64,000 bases of DNA from Heterotrichella gracilis (Eukaryota > Sar > Xanthophyceae > Tribonematales > Xanthonemataceae). Under the pieces are notes generated by a model. It had not been told where the DNA came from. It ran no database searches and saw only the letters and a list, made by a program, of their open reading frames with translations. Each line of letters begins with the position of its first letter. Position 1 is the first letter of the stretch. This document shows positions 22,801 to 34,526 of the stretch, in pieces. Location: positions 1 to 64,000 of the forward strand of contig JAULBX010000448.1 of the NCBI GenBank assembly GCA_032358255.1, in the 5' to 3' direction. The position numbers and the translations under genes are program-made.

Positions 22801-24112
22801 CCTCATTCAGCTGCTCATGAAGCAATTGGTCTGTGACGCCAACAGCAACCGCCCTGCAAGCGCATGGCGTGCACTGAATGTGGTTTCAAGGGTTAAGGGC
22901 TTTTTTACCCAAGCCAACTAGCTGTTGACAGGCTTGCAGCCACTGCCCAACCAAGCTTACCATAGGAAGCGCGGTCCTTCCAGGTGCAAGGCCTTTGCCC
23001 ATAGGTGCACCAGCCAGGAGGAAGGAGGACCCCAAAACTGGCCATCCCTGTAGTACGCCATGATGGCTGATAACCGCTCCTCTTTTCGCAGCACCTTTGA
23101 CAGGCTGGACCCTTGGCTTTGGCTGCCCTCGCCTGCCCGCCTCCTATGGGGAGATTACACCCGTGTTTGCTCTGCAGTGGTTAGGTTGGTGGCCACACAG
23201 AACGAGGGCAGAAAGAACTGGTCCACGCGTACCTTTTGTTTGGTTGCTGGTTCTCTTCATCGTCAGAGCTGCTTGCATCCTCTGCAGGCAGAAGCAGATT
23301 TTACTTGCCAGCAGAGTACAGGTCAGGACAGTGACAAGCAGTAGCTTGCAACAGGATGCAGGCAAGGTGGGCACTTCACAGCCTCCCAGCACCTTGTTTG
23401 TACACTCTGGGTACCACACATACCTGGGTAACTCCGCCCATGCAATTCCCCCTGAGACTTCAAGACACGGTACTCCTCGTTGTCAACTGCCACATACACT
23501 TGCTGGCATGCAGCTGACTCTGTTCCCCAGAACAGGTCATGGCATACAGGCCGGTGGCTGTCTATGATGAGGATTCGGGCGTATGGGTTGTCTTTCAGGT
23601 CCAGCTGTGCCAAAGTCTCGTTTGCGCCACAGTTGATGAACACAAGAAAAGTCTCAGCCTGCAGCGGCAACACTGTTGGCCCAACTGGGTTTCGAAGCAA
23701 AGGCAAAGCGAAGGGAACCCAATACCAACTGCAAAGGGCAGCCCTTGTTCCCCTTACCGTGTATGTTGCCAGCTGGGTGTTGCATAGCAAGTACAGTTCA
23801 TCACTGTTTGCAACGGGAAACAAAGAGTATGGTACAGTGTCAACCTGGAGAAGGGCCTGCAGAACCGTGGTTGTTGGTCAATGAAACTGTATGTTGCACT
23901 TGCACATCCCTGGCTCAACCCATTCTCATAGTAGAAGGCAGTAAAGGATCCCTGACCCCCACTAAACCACTCACCAGAAGGATTTTGGTTGCGCATACAG
24001 AGTCGCAGCACGACGCAGCAACAAAGATTGACAGTGGGCGACGGTCGTCTGTGAGGAAAGTCTTCTTGATCTTCTGATAGATAGCTGGGATTTCGTCCGC
24101 TGGGATTATCAT
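19811..24112 (-). CDS. CDC45: CDC45 replication initiation factor
   Basis: CDC45 joins MCM2-7 and GINS to form the CMG replicative helicase. Exons: 24112-23975, 23856-23758, 23658-23424, 23281-23233, 23143-22961, 22853-22763, 22663-22554, 22435-22260, 21907-21700, 21301-21103, 20613-20467, 20256-20170, 19882-19811; 597 residues against 566 in human, all phases consistent. Diagnostic blocks: IFVAASCCDSVCATKILL, FLVFINCGANETL, IIDSHRP (DHH-type core), an acidic Ser/Asp/Glu stretch in exon 4 (SSSDDEE), WAVAVGVTDQ, EWTLFDAMINSTYVSTRL with TWTGKG, MAMMGIPIQQAKG, FKSFMMQDGYSCKY in the region where other CDC45s read FGFKHKFLASDVVF, YAVGIPTPNE, and the C-terminal FVTALIAV. The ATG at 24112 gives MIIPADEIPAIYQKIKK. 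Three exon edges are duplicated in introns. Confidence 0.95.
20970..21010 (-). repeat. Copy of the CDC45 exon 10 end and donor
   Basis: CGTACCAGCAGCCTGGCAG at about 20977 repeats CGTACCAGCAGCCTGGCGG at about 21099, which is the exon 21301-21103 end plus donor. Confidence 0.65.
21366..21470 (-). repeat. Copy of the CDC45 exon 10 start
   Basis: It repeats about 21283-21360 (acceptor and first exon bases, GCGCAGGCGTTGCTGCAA versus GCGCACGCGTTGCTGCAA) and continues into a similar intron tail. Confidence 0.7.
21901..21990 (-). repeat. Tandem duplication at the CDC45 exon 9 acceptor
   Basis: 21901-21943 and 21944-21988 are about 44-base tandem copies (ATGGTGGCTGCACCGGAGGC versus ATGGTGGCTGCGAGGGAAGC) spanning the exon 21907-21700 start and its acceptor. 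Confidence 0.75.
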
Positions 24113-25832
24113 GGCTGCCCCTTATGCTGCAGAGCTCCACCCACCCTTGTCGTGTTGAACCCCCAGAGTGCACCCAGAACCAGCCCCCTGTCGGTGAACA
24201 ATACAAACCCAGCGACTCCTTCCTGCTTTGCCCGCTGGTGCCTGACTGTCAGATTGAACGCAGTTCTGTCATACACGACCAGGTCTTTGATTGCCCTGCT
24301 GTCAGCAAGAGTGTGGCAGTTGCCACGGCCAACCCTGCTTAAAACGGTGGCTTCGTTATCACGTTGGCTCTGCGTAGCCCGAACGCAACTTGGTCGCTAG
24401 GGTAGGGGGAACTTGGATGTGTTGCAGTTGATGAGGTGTAGTCGCTGGCGTTCAGTTCGGAGCAACTGAGACAGACTGTAGTGTTAAGGCGCAACAAACG
24501 GTGCCGTTAAACGAGTCTACAACCCTGACCCACTGCTGCAACTTGGAGGGCAAGGTCTGACGACAACCTTTGTTTTGCGGAGTGAGCTGTCCCACCAGTT
24601 TCGGAAACAGGGGCCATTTTTCAAACTTTGCAGGTCAAAGCAATTCAAAATCCTGATCGTGAACAAATGAGGCTGGGATCAGGTTTGATTGCAACAATTA
24701 TGTGATTACATATGATCACAAATGATTGTGTGGCATATCTCTTGGGTTCAAAAAGTTCAAACCATGACTGCTCATGAAAGGTGGGAACCCTTTAACTAGC
24801 CAGGACAGGATGTCAGTAGTTGCAAGAGTGAAGTTCTACATAGATATTTGACGACGCCATGTTAAGCAAGCACTGTGCAAAGTTCCAGAATCTTGCACCT
24901 ATCCTCATGGCTTCAACCGCATTGGACGAGGACCCGGTTGCAAACCAAGTAAAATAGGGGTGTTAGGTTTTACCTCCTCCTTTGTTTCTCATAATACCGG
25001 AATTTAAAAGCCCACTGTGGGCAGCAATACACCAGGCAGTGCAGGCAGATATGATTGATTTCTGCAGCGGGTTGGTGTGATGACGCCACTCAAACAGGGA
25101 GAATAAGCTAAGGGGGGGCGGGCAACACCATACTCTAGTGGGAGTAAAACCGGGGCAACCTCAAGCACACGCACAGGGTGGCACGCAAACAAGGGTGCCA
25201 CAAGCAAAAAATACCAAGCTCGAAATTAGAGATAGGTGTGGATATTAAGTAGCTGCGCCAGCCCTGGCCACAACCCTTGCAGCAGTCACAAGTGAAACAC
25301 TTCTGGAATGTTTGAATGCCTGCCCAAAACCACAGTGGGCTTGCTGAAAACAGTGAGCCCCAGAAAACAACCACAGGTTGACTACCAAGACAGGCAGTTT
25401 CTAGAAAAAGCCTTGTTGCACCCCCTTGGAAGCGTGTTACTACCAAACAGAGAGACTACAATAAACCTGCAACCACTGCTGCCAGGCTGCCCACACACCA
25501 TAACCATCAGTGAAACATGGCACAGGAAGCGACGTACACGACACAACAGCCCAACAGGCGTACAACTCAAGCTGACCCTCCCACATGTGCGTTGTGAGTT
25601 GGCAGAGGCAACAACCCGCCAAGTCATCTACCAGACTGTGTCCCATAGAGGTGATGTGAAACTGTAGGTACGGAGGGTTGCGGCAGGTACATTGACGCTC
25701 GGTGCAATAGGCAGCACATGTATCAATTTTATTGCTTGACCCAGCTTGACCCCATATTCTCCATCTAAAACAGAGATGCTCGCAGCTCTAGTTTGTCTGT
25801 AATGGCATCCGTAAATTGTGTCCTGAGGGACC
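24113..25832. other. Intergenic region CDC45 5' side / bZIP 3' side
   Basis: About 1.7 kb, AT-richer than the exons, no supported gene. It should hold the CDC45 promoter (near 24113) and the bZIP 3' untranslated region. No TTTAGGG motif is seen. Confidence 0.45.
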
Positions 25833-27677
25833 TCAAAACGCCGTTGTCCTTGTGCGGCGCAGCAGCTGCCCATCCACTACCGCCGCATACTTGTCTGGCG
25901 GTGGTGGACACGCGTCAATCACCTTCTTGCGCAGGTCAGCGTTGCGCTCCTTCAGCTCATTCACCTGCGTTAACAGGAGCACATCCCACACTTCAGCGCC
26001 ACACGCCATTTGGCTGCTTGTGCTTGACTGCAGGTTCCCACTGCCTGGCGCGCCACAGTCCAAAAATGCCATTATGACGCGCTGAAGGCCATTGAACATC
26101 TGGGATGTCTCGTCACAACCCAAAGCCATTTTGGCAGTGCATGTCCGCACAGAACCAACAGCCCAGACAGCATGTGCAGTGGCTGCACCCACCTTGGTTT
26201 CCAGCTCCTCTGTGTGCGCCTGCTTGCGCTGCCGGGACCGCGCCGCGCTCTCGCGGTTCTTCACCATGCGCCGCTGCAGCTTGGCGGTCTTCTCATCCAC
26301 CACCTCCACCTCCTTGCGCTTGCGCTGGCGGGCGGCGCGCGCGGCGGCCCCCGTGAGGGGCTTGGACTGCTGCGCGCCGCCGTCGCCCGCCCCCTCGGAC
26401 GAACCCCCCGTGTTTCCCGATGGGTTGGTGGTCCGCGTCCCCCCCTTGCTGCCACCACCCTTGCTGGCACCACCTGCAAGGAGTGCAAGGTGTTGCGTCA
26501 GGGGTCAACTGTTCAAGGGAGGATGCTCAGAGCGGTTCCTGTCCCTCTTTCACAAAAGTGGTTGGAGAAATCCCACACAAAAGTGCACCAGGCTGTACCC
26601 ATGCTTGCAAGTCACAGTCTAGCATTGCGCGCACCTGCAAGGGGGCTGCGAGGCAGCCTGCCGTTGAATGCAGGCGGACCCATTCTGCTTGCATCAGGTA
26701 GTGTGCCCGAGCCGTGCCGCAAGTGGCCTTGTGCGTCCATGCCTGCGTACTCGGAGCTCCTGACCCTGAGGTGGTGGGCTTCAACGGCCTGCGATACACC
26801 CAGGGCACAAAAGCTTACTGAGGCGCCCAACCCTCACAGCCTCGCCCACATGTCAAAGAGTGGTTGGACTATACCCTCTGCTGCTTTGTAAAGGGCCATT
26901 TTGAATGGGACTCGACACAGGTTGGGCTGAAGGTGGCTGGTGCTGGTTCGCTAGCCTGCAGCAGCTGTGTGGGAAAGTCACACCACTGCGCAACACTCAC
27001 CGCCATCCGCTGTTCCAGCAAATGTGGGTCACTGTATGCTAGGTGCCCCCCCTCGGGTGGCAGGCCTTCGTGTCGGTAGTCTGCATAGCCGGCCATGGCA
27101 GGCCTGTGCGCATAGTCTGCTAGGGCATATGGGTCATGGTCCTGCATGGCCCTGTCCGCTGAGGGCCCATGGCCGCCCTCAAAGTGCCTTGGGTCAAGGC
27201 CCAAGCTGCCTGGCCCCGGGTAGCCTCCAATGTAGCTCTGCAACGACCTGTTCCTGTGGATGTTGCGGTTGGTTGTGAGAATGCATGCATAAGGAATGGC
27301 CGATGGCAGCTGAGATGGAAGCTGCGGAAACCAGGCGTGTGCAGATCCAAACCGTTGAGGTCACAGGTCTGGAGGCTTTTTCAGCTGTTTGCCTGCTACC
27401 TACCCTAGTGGGCCTTCGAGCCTCGGGTCATCCTGGTGGCTGTACCGAGAGTCCTGGTACATAGGAGGGGGTTTCAACGCGTCCCGCTCCCAGCCCATCC
27501 CACTGTGCTGGCCCTGCACGTTGCACCCAGGCAGGTTCAACGGCAAGAGGGCATCGTACGGATCGGTGAGCTGCTGACACAGGCCCTACTACAGACAGCA
27601 CACAGGGGCAGCACACACTCCTCGCAATGCCACGAACTCACCAGGGCCCCGCTCCCGTAGCCTCCCGAGTTATACAT
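25833..27677 (-). CDS. bZIP transcription factor (plant group-A-like basic region)
   Basis: Exons: 27677-27642, 27570-27404, 27247-27001, 26788-26635, 26473-26193, 25964-25833; 338 residues, all phases consistent. The basic region RRMVKNRESAARSRQRKQ starts near residue 267 and carries the invariant Asn-x7-Arg (N..SAARSR). It is preceded by RKRKE (nuclear localisation) and followed by HTEELETK and a leucine zipper (VNELKERNADLRKKV) that crosses the last splice junction. RESAARSRxRKQAxTxELE is the signature of the plant ABF/GBF4 group, whose members bind ACGT elements in stress responses; the target here is unknown. The N-terminal 250 residues are disordered, rich in Gly, Pro, Tyr and His. The short zipper (about three heptads) suggests heterodimer formation. 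The introns lack telomere-like motifs and exon copies. Confidence 0.92.
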
Positions 27678-28387
27678 GGAGTCCAGCAAGCCACCACACA
27701 CGAGTTTTCAGCACGAAAGCCAAACAGGACAACGCAGTTTGGGCGTTGCAGAGCACACCAGGGAATTTTGGAAGCTGGGCTTTGTATGCAAACTTTGGCT
27801 TGAAGGTTGGAGCTACCTAACAACCGACAGCTTTACTGTGCGTTAAGAACCGACTGATTTGCTGCGACACCTGGAGGGCAGTCAGCATGCACGAGCATCA
27901 ACCAGTTAGAAAAGTTCATCTGCCAACAAACTTTTGTTTTCGGGAAATCCTGCTTTTAAAGATTTCCTGGGCCACTTATGCATTTTGTCAAATGGCAAGG
28001 GACCAAAAATATTGCCCCCCTGCCTTGCCAATCAACGATGCTTGAAGGCGGCCAAAAAGGCCTCTATGTTATGAGATACTGTGCAGTTGGAACGTTAGGA
28101 AACGTGCATCGGCAAGCTGAACAGGACAAACCCTGCGAATGGTATCTGTGGCACATGTAATCCGCTCCTTGCCGTCGGGCCATCAACCGTGGGTTTCTTC
28201 CTGCATACTGACAGTTTGACAAGGGTTTCTTATATGCGTACGTTTCCTTGAACGTTTTAGCCTCTTGGTGGCTGCCTGGCATATCACCAGCCCTTGATGG
28301 CCTGCATGCATTGGGGATGAAGTGCATGCATATAGCTTGAGGATTTCATACAGCCTCAGCAAGGGGTAGGCCGCAGCAGTGAGCAGC
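27678..28387. other. Divergent promoter region bZIP / PRL1
   Basis: About 0.7 kb between two divergent start codons, with no coding support. This is the shortest divergent spacer in the window and a natural candidate for shared regulation. Confidence 0.5.
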
Positions 28388-31300
28388 ATGGCAGCTACAG
28401 TGACTGACCTGCCAATAGAGGGAAAGACCGTGAAAGCACTGACCCTGCTGTCCCTGAAACGCACGTTCGATTTGTTCGTGGCCAACCATGGCCAGAAGGT
28501 ACCCCTGGACGAAGAGAGGTGGGTGAAAACCGCTGTGGCTTGGATATTAGTGCATTGTTCCTGCTGCCACGGGCTCTCCAAGTGGCAGTGACATTGTCCT
28601 GTGCAAACCCACATCATAGTGTTTTGTACAAACCCACATTTATGCGCCTGTCACTGAATGGAAGACTAACCCGTTTGGAACGTGTCTTGGTGCAGCCAAA
28701 AAGTGAAGATCGCTTGCAAGGTGTGTGTACACACGGGGCAGTATAGGCGTTCACGCCCACACACCATCACGCTCACCGGCACAAAACACGCCAATGCATG
28801 CATATGCTTGGCGCCGCAATTGTGCACTAAGTTGTGGCATCTTAGTGGCTGAGCATGCGCGATGAACACCGCGCACAGGCATGAACACTGCCCATGTTCT
28901 GCACGCACACTGCCCATTCTGCACGCATTCCACCCTGACACTCACCATGCCACCTGTCAGCCTTGCTCTTGGACTTGGTCTTCCACCCTCTCATGCACTG
29001 CTGTAGATCCGCGACGAGTACGAATTTGTGCGGGACTACAAGCCAGCCACCAACCAGCCGCAGGCTGCCGTCACAACCCTAAGCAGCGCGCCCGCAGGGG
29101 GTGAGGGGGCGCGTGCCGGTGCGCCGGGCCAGGCAGGCCCCTCCGCACCCCCTGGCGCAGCAGCAGCGGCGGATGTGCGCAGCGCCACATCGCGGCTCAT
29201 TGAGAGCGTGCCCAGCGCAACTGACAAGTACGTGGGGGGGGTCGCCAGGGAGCCAGGCACATGATTTTTGCCTCGCCATGGCATCTGTTCCCCCCCCCTT
29301 TTTGCCCGCGGTGCTAACTATCCAACATACATACACTGCCATCTTGTGAACCGCCTGCATGATCCGTCAGGCCATGATTACGCCCACCGCTGTCACTGCA
29401 TACTGCTGTACTGCCCTCCCCGCTGCCCCTCCTTGTGCCCCCCCTTCAACCAGGGATCGAGCCTGCACTGGCCGAGCCCTCCACCGGTAACTCTAGCACC
29501 TGCACCCTACACCGCGCCCCACTCTCACACCCCCTGCCCCCCTCCCTCCCCAGGGCCTCCCAGCATGCCAGGGCTCAGCAGGCGCTGGTGCTGCACAAGG
29601 GGGGCACCGTCATGGTGCCCACAGCAGGGGGGGGAAAGAAGGAGTACACCCCCTCTGCTGCGATCATACGCCGCTTGCCCAGCAAGTGGCCGCGCCCCGC
29701 GTGGCATGCGCCGTGGAAGCCCTACCGCGTCATCAGCGGGCACCTAGGGTAGGGTTTGCACCTAGGTTTAGGGTTTAGGGTGGGCTGAGGCAGGTCTCAC
29801 TATGGAGCACCTAGGGTATGACAAGCCCTACCACGTCATCAGCAGGCAACTAGGGTAGGGTTTGCAGCAGGGATGTAAAGTAGGGGTTGCAATAAGCAGC
29901 TGATGCGCATGCGTTGCAGCGTGCAAATGCCGCGCGCGCAGCTCTGGGTGCATTGGAACGGCTATTGTGCATCCCTGGTGCATGGCAAGCTGTCGAGCGT
30001 TGAGCAGCGATCAAGTGGCTAGAAAAGCATCAAGCGTTGTGCACGTGCTTCACAGTGCATGCCACACGCCGCCACTACCACCCGTTACCCGCATACACCC
30101 CGCACCAGAACGTGCATTGCACACCAGACGCGTGTACCAATAGCCAAGGCGGGGCGTGACCCACCGCCACCGTTTGTGTGCGCAGGTGGGTTCGGTCCAT
30201 CGCCTTTGACCCCAGCAACGAGTGGTTCTGCACGGGCAGCGCCGACCGCACCATCAAGATCTGGGACACTGCCTCGGGGCAGCTGAGGCTCACGCTGACG
30301 GGGCACATTGAGCAGGTGCGCAAACACAATGTTCACATCGTAACACAAACTTTTCATGCGAGCACGTGCCATCCCTGCACGTTCTGCACCCAAAGCGCTG
30401 TACCGGAAATGCTGAACCCTGAACGCTAAAACCTAAACGCCACTGTACCACGCCCCACAGGTGACTGGCCTTGCCGTGAGCACGCGCCACCCCTACATGT
30501 TCTTCACCCTAAACCCTTAGCTCTAAGCCCTAAACTTCACCCCACCTCGCCCCACAGGTGACTGGCCTTGCTGTGAGCACGCGCCACCCCTACATGTTCT
30601 CGTGTGGGCTGGACAAGATGGTCAAGTGCTGGGACCTGGAGTACAACAAGGTAGGGGAGGGGAAACCCTACAGCCAGGGCTAGGGTTCTTTGTCAAGAGA
30701 TGGCATGCGCATGGCTAGTGCGCTCAGCTTGACAGAGGACATGGGTGGGGTTTGCAGCCCATTGCCCCCTGGGGTGTGTGGCAAGGTTTGGGGCCACTCT
30801 GGTTGTGAGCAAGCTGTGGCAATGGCCCGCTATGGGTGGCTCAGGACCCACACACCACCATTAAACCGCAACACAAACCGGCCATCCCACATTAATCTTC
30901 CCCCTACTCCCCACCCACTCCAACAGCTCCCACCCTCAAGTTTTCGATCGATAGGTCACATGATTTTTTGATGAGTAAGGTTAGAAAAAAAATTAAAAAA
31001 GTTTTCCTTTGAAGTCTTTCTTTGAAAACTAAAGGGTCGTCATCCGTTTTACTCGCAGGCCATCCGCAGCTACCACGGCCACCTGAGCGGCGTGTACTCC
31101 CTTGCCCTCCACCCCACGGTAGATGTGCTGATGACGGGTGGGCGCGACAGCGTGTGCCGCGTGTGGGACATGCGCACCAAGGTGCAGGTGCATTGCCTGT
31201 CGGGGCATGAGGACACCGTGTGCTGCATACTGGCGCAGGGCAGCGACCCGCAGGTAGGCAGTGACTCCAAATGCCGTGATCTGCATCCACTGCCCATCAA

Positions 31301-32325
31301 CACCTTGTGCAGTTTCCAATGACAGTCATTTGACAATACCCATGCAATTGCCCCATCTACAGCCTGGCCCCCCCTGGTATTATTGCCACCCAAGCAATCG
31401 CATCATGCACCCATGCCACCCATGCACCCCCTGCCTTTGTCCAAGTCATCATCGGCTCACACAATGTAACCACCCACCTGTGGGACGCGCGGACTGCCAA
31501 AAGGCTTGAAATGCATATCTGCATGTTTTTTTCTTGGCACACAAATGTGCCAGAATTTGCACAGGTCACAAGAGGGTCAAAATCCCCTCCACTACTCCCC
31601 TTGCCCAGGTCATCACTGGCTCGCACGACAAGACCATCCGTCTGTGGGACCTGCGCACCGGCAAGACCCTGTCCACGCTCACCTACCACAAGAAGTCGGT
31701 GCGCGCCATGGCCATGCACCCCACCGAGTACGCGTTTGCCTCTGGCTCGGCAGACAACATCAAGAAATTTAAGCTGCCAGATGGCGAGTTCCTGCACAAC
31801 ATGCTGCAGCAGCAGAAGAGCATCATCAACGCCATGGCGGTGAACGAGGACGGGGTGATGGCGTCGGGCGGGGACAACGGGTCCATGTGGTGCGCTGCAA
31901 ACCCTAAGCTGTGACTTCTAAATACTGCACCCTAAAGACTAAACCCATTGACTGGGTGGCAGAGTATGGGTAGTTCGGTTTCCATTATTATCATGCTTCT
32001 GTTAGCCCAGCTATCATGGCGATAACCACTCACGCGAGCCAGATGATGTACCCCACTGTTGCTGCACCCTAACCCATCCGCCCTCTGCTGCAGGTTCTGG
32101 GACTGGAAGAGCGGGAATAACTTCCAGGCAGGCAACACCATCGTGCAGCCGGGGTCCCTGGAGGGTGAGTCGGGCATATTCGCAATGTCGTTCGACATGA
32201 CCGGCTCCCGCCTGGTGACGTGTGAGGCGGACAAGACCATCAAGATGTGGCGGGAGGACGAGACTGCCACGCCCGAGACCCACCCGGTCAACTTCAAGCC
32301 GCCAAAGGACATGAAGCGCTTCTAG
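28388..32325 (+). CDS. PRL1: PRL1/PLRG1, WD40 subunit of the spliceosomal NineTeen complex
   Basis: Exons: 28388-28518, 28696-28720 (25-base microexon), 29007-29227, 29554-29748, 30186-30315, 30558-30650, 31059-31253, 31609-31889, 32094-32325; 500 residues, all phases consistent (Arabidopsis PRL1 has 486). An optional 33-base in-frame exon may lie at 29454-29486. The WD40 half is very close to plant PRL1: [117 protein letters not shown], and the ending [15 protein letters not shown]. The microexon gives QKVKIACK, joining the N-terminal helix to [14 protein letters not shown]1 acts in the Prp19/CDC5 complex activating the spliceosome. Four introns carry copies of neighbouring exon edges. Confidence 0.96.
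29812..29875 (+). repeat. Copy of the PRL1 exon end and donor
   Basis: It repeats about 29718-29760: AAGCCCTACCACGTCATCAG versus AAGCCCTACCGCGTCATCAG, then the same CTAGGGTAGGGTTTGCA donor, after TTTAGGGTTTAGGG at 29766-29780. Confidence 0.88.
30345..30535 (+). repeat. Two copies of the PRL1 exon 30558-30650 start
   Basis: A close copy at 30455-30510 (acceptor CCCCACAG plus GTGACTGGCCTTGCCGTGAG) and a decayed one at about 30355-30395. Both end in CACCCTAAACCC-like sequence. Confidence 0.85.
31440..31506 (+). repeat. Copy of the PRL1 exon 31609-31889 start
   Basis: GTCATCATCGGCTCACACAA and CTGTGGGACGCGCGGACTGC correspond to GTCATCACTGGCTCGCACGA and CTGTGGGACCTGCGCACCGG of the real exon. It is preceded by a weak acceptor (CCAA instead of CCAG). 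Confidence 0.85.
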
Positions 32326-34526
32326 GTAGTCCCAGCGTGAAGCTGTTCCAGGGTCACAAGCATGGAGCGGTTGTACGGTCAAACATGTTTCTAGGGTTGT
32401 GAAGCAATTCCTGGGTTTGGAATTAATCCAGGGTTGAAGCCTTTAGGGTGCCTAGGGACATGAAATGGTTTTGATGGGGCTGCCCTGGTTGGCTGCCGCT
32501 GCGCCATAGGGTGACCATGCAGCGTCAATGACATGATGTGACAATGTGGCCTTGCCTGCATTATAATCTACCTCAGTGGGCGGGAGTTCTCTGTGTGATA
32601 GACATAGTCCACCCGGTGGGCCACATGTACGAGCAGCATGCCTCTTTTGGAGATGGTCTGCAGTCGAGCGTATATGCAAGAAAAGTGGATTCACAGCTGT
32701 TGTTACAAATATGAGGCCATCCTCCTTTCATTTTGGCAGCCGGCAATTTTCAAAATTGGCAAAACATTATGGTGGTCATTGATCCCCTGGGTCAGCACTG
32801 CGTATGCTGAGGAATGGTTTGAGGTCTACGCTGGTTTTGTTACCGCCACGTGCACAGGTATCACCATGAACGCCACAATTAATTGAATATTCAATTGGAA
32901 ATCAAATTGTTGGTGTAATTGCGGCAGTACCTCAAAGTTTGTAACCTGGTGAAATCGATGGAATAATCTTTAAGTTCTTGCAAGTGGGCAGATGAATGCA
33001 AGCTAGCAACCCACCAAAGCGAGTTCCCAAACTACTACACTTAGTCTACATACACGCTACCTCATGGCCACTGGTGCCGTCTGCCCCCCTCAACCCCAGC
33101 CTCGCCACCCTACCAACAGTCACGATGCCCGCCCTAGTGTACCCCAGCCTCTGCAATCCCCTGGTCCGTCCGCTCAGCCTGCCCAACCCCCACCGCCACC
33201 CCTCGCCACGTCAGCCCAGCCTAATAATTCACGCCGCACCCGTCCCCGCTTTACCACCGCCAGCTCGTACTTTGCTCCCCGTGACTCGTACACTGACAGA
33301 CATTAATCGGGGCTATGCTTAGGTGCTATGCCCTTGTTACCCACGCCATGTTCCACTGGTTGCTGCCCGGCTTGTCTGTGTTTTTCAACATTGGTGGTTG
33401 TGGTTTGCTGCCGTGTGTGGGGGCGTTCTGTTTCTTTCTTTCTTCTTCTTTCTGCATAAGAAACCGCTGATCACGGTAAGGGTCAGGTGGTTGTTGATCA
33501 TGTGACACAATTCCCTGTAGCCTAGGCAGAAACACGTTCATTGCTGGGACAGGCAGGTATCAGCGGCGCCTGGGGCCAGAACAATGTTCATGTATGACAT
33601 TGTATGCATTTAGATATCATAATAATACAATCAATAGTGCGAGACCAGGTCCTGGTCTGAGGCATGTGGCATGCTGCTTGCCAAGACAGTGACACAGCCG
33701 TGCTGCTGTGCTAGACGGTGACAAAATAATGATGATACGTGAAAGTCAGTGGCTGCAATTCGCAAGGCTTGGAGGTGTTGGACTTGTGCTGGCGCTTGCT
33801 CAGCTTTATAATATATTATGCCTTGTTCGTATTGGAGTGCTAGACCGTTCCAGGCTGCCAACATGGCATGGTGCCTGTCACAGGTACATGCGTGATGTAG
33901 CCTAAGCAGAACTGGCTGCAACAAAACATGAAAATCGAGTCATATTGTGGTGGTGGTATTACGTGGGGGGTACCTTGAATTGACACTGTGTAAGCTGATT
34001 GCAATTGTGGCAGTTGTCCACTCACATTACCATTCCTATTCCTATTCTTTCCTCCAAAGAAGGCATCTTGCTTCAGCCTTGGCGGCCAAGGCATGTTCAA
34101 TGATGCAGGATCTAGATTCAGCCCAATTTGCTGCCACCAAATGAAGTGCCACCCATTGGCTGTCCGAGTGTCCTGGACCTGCGCACTTGGAGCACTACAG
34201 CGGCTGTCTGAACTGCTTTGTAAATCATTGCAGACCTCCGGAACCCAGTGCACATGCCAACCTGGCTAGGGTCTGTTGTCCAATGTCTCCACGCTACACG
34301 TGTTGCACACAGCTACCGACAGACCATCCAGAAGGGTGCATCTCAAAACCATGCTCACGCTGTGTGCCGCAGCCCTCCTGCCTGTAACACCAGCTTGCCG
34401 GCTGGGAGGGTCTCCTGTCACCACTGGCCCTTGCCTTAGCGCCCCTTGATACTGCAACCAGTGCCTGAACCTCAGTTGCGCTCCCCAGCCATTGCTGGCT
34501 TTGCCTCAGTCGGCTTTGCACTCCTG
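32326..34526. other. Convergent region PRL1 / MYND gene
   Basis: About 2.2 kb, low GC in parts. The Pro-rich plus-strand open frame 33064-33306 is unsupported. I see nothing further. Confidence 0.4.

Noticed and set aside
25308-25667. 119-codon plus-strand frame between CDC45 and bZIP
   Set aside because: No similarity recognised and AT-richer codon use than neighbouring genes.
33064-33306. Pro-rich plus-strand open frame after PRL1
   Set aside because: Low-complexity composition only; no domain or splice context.
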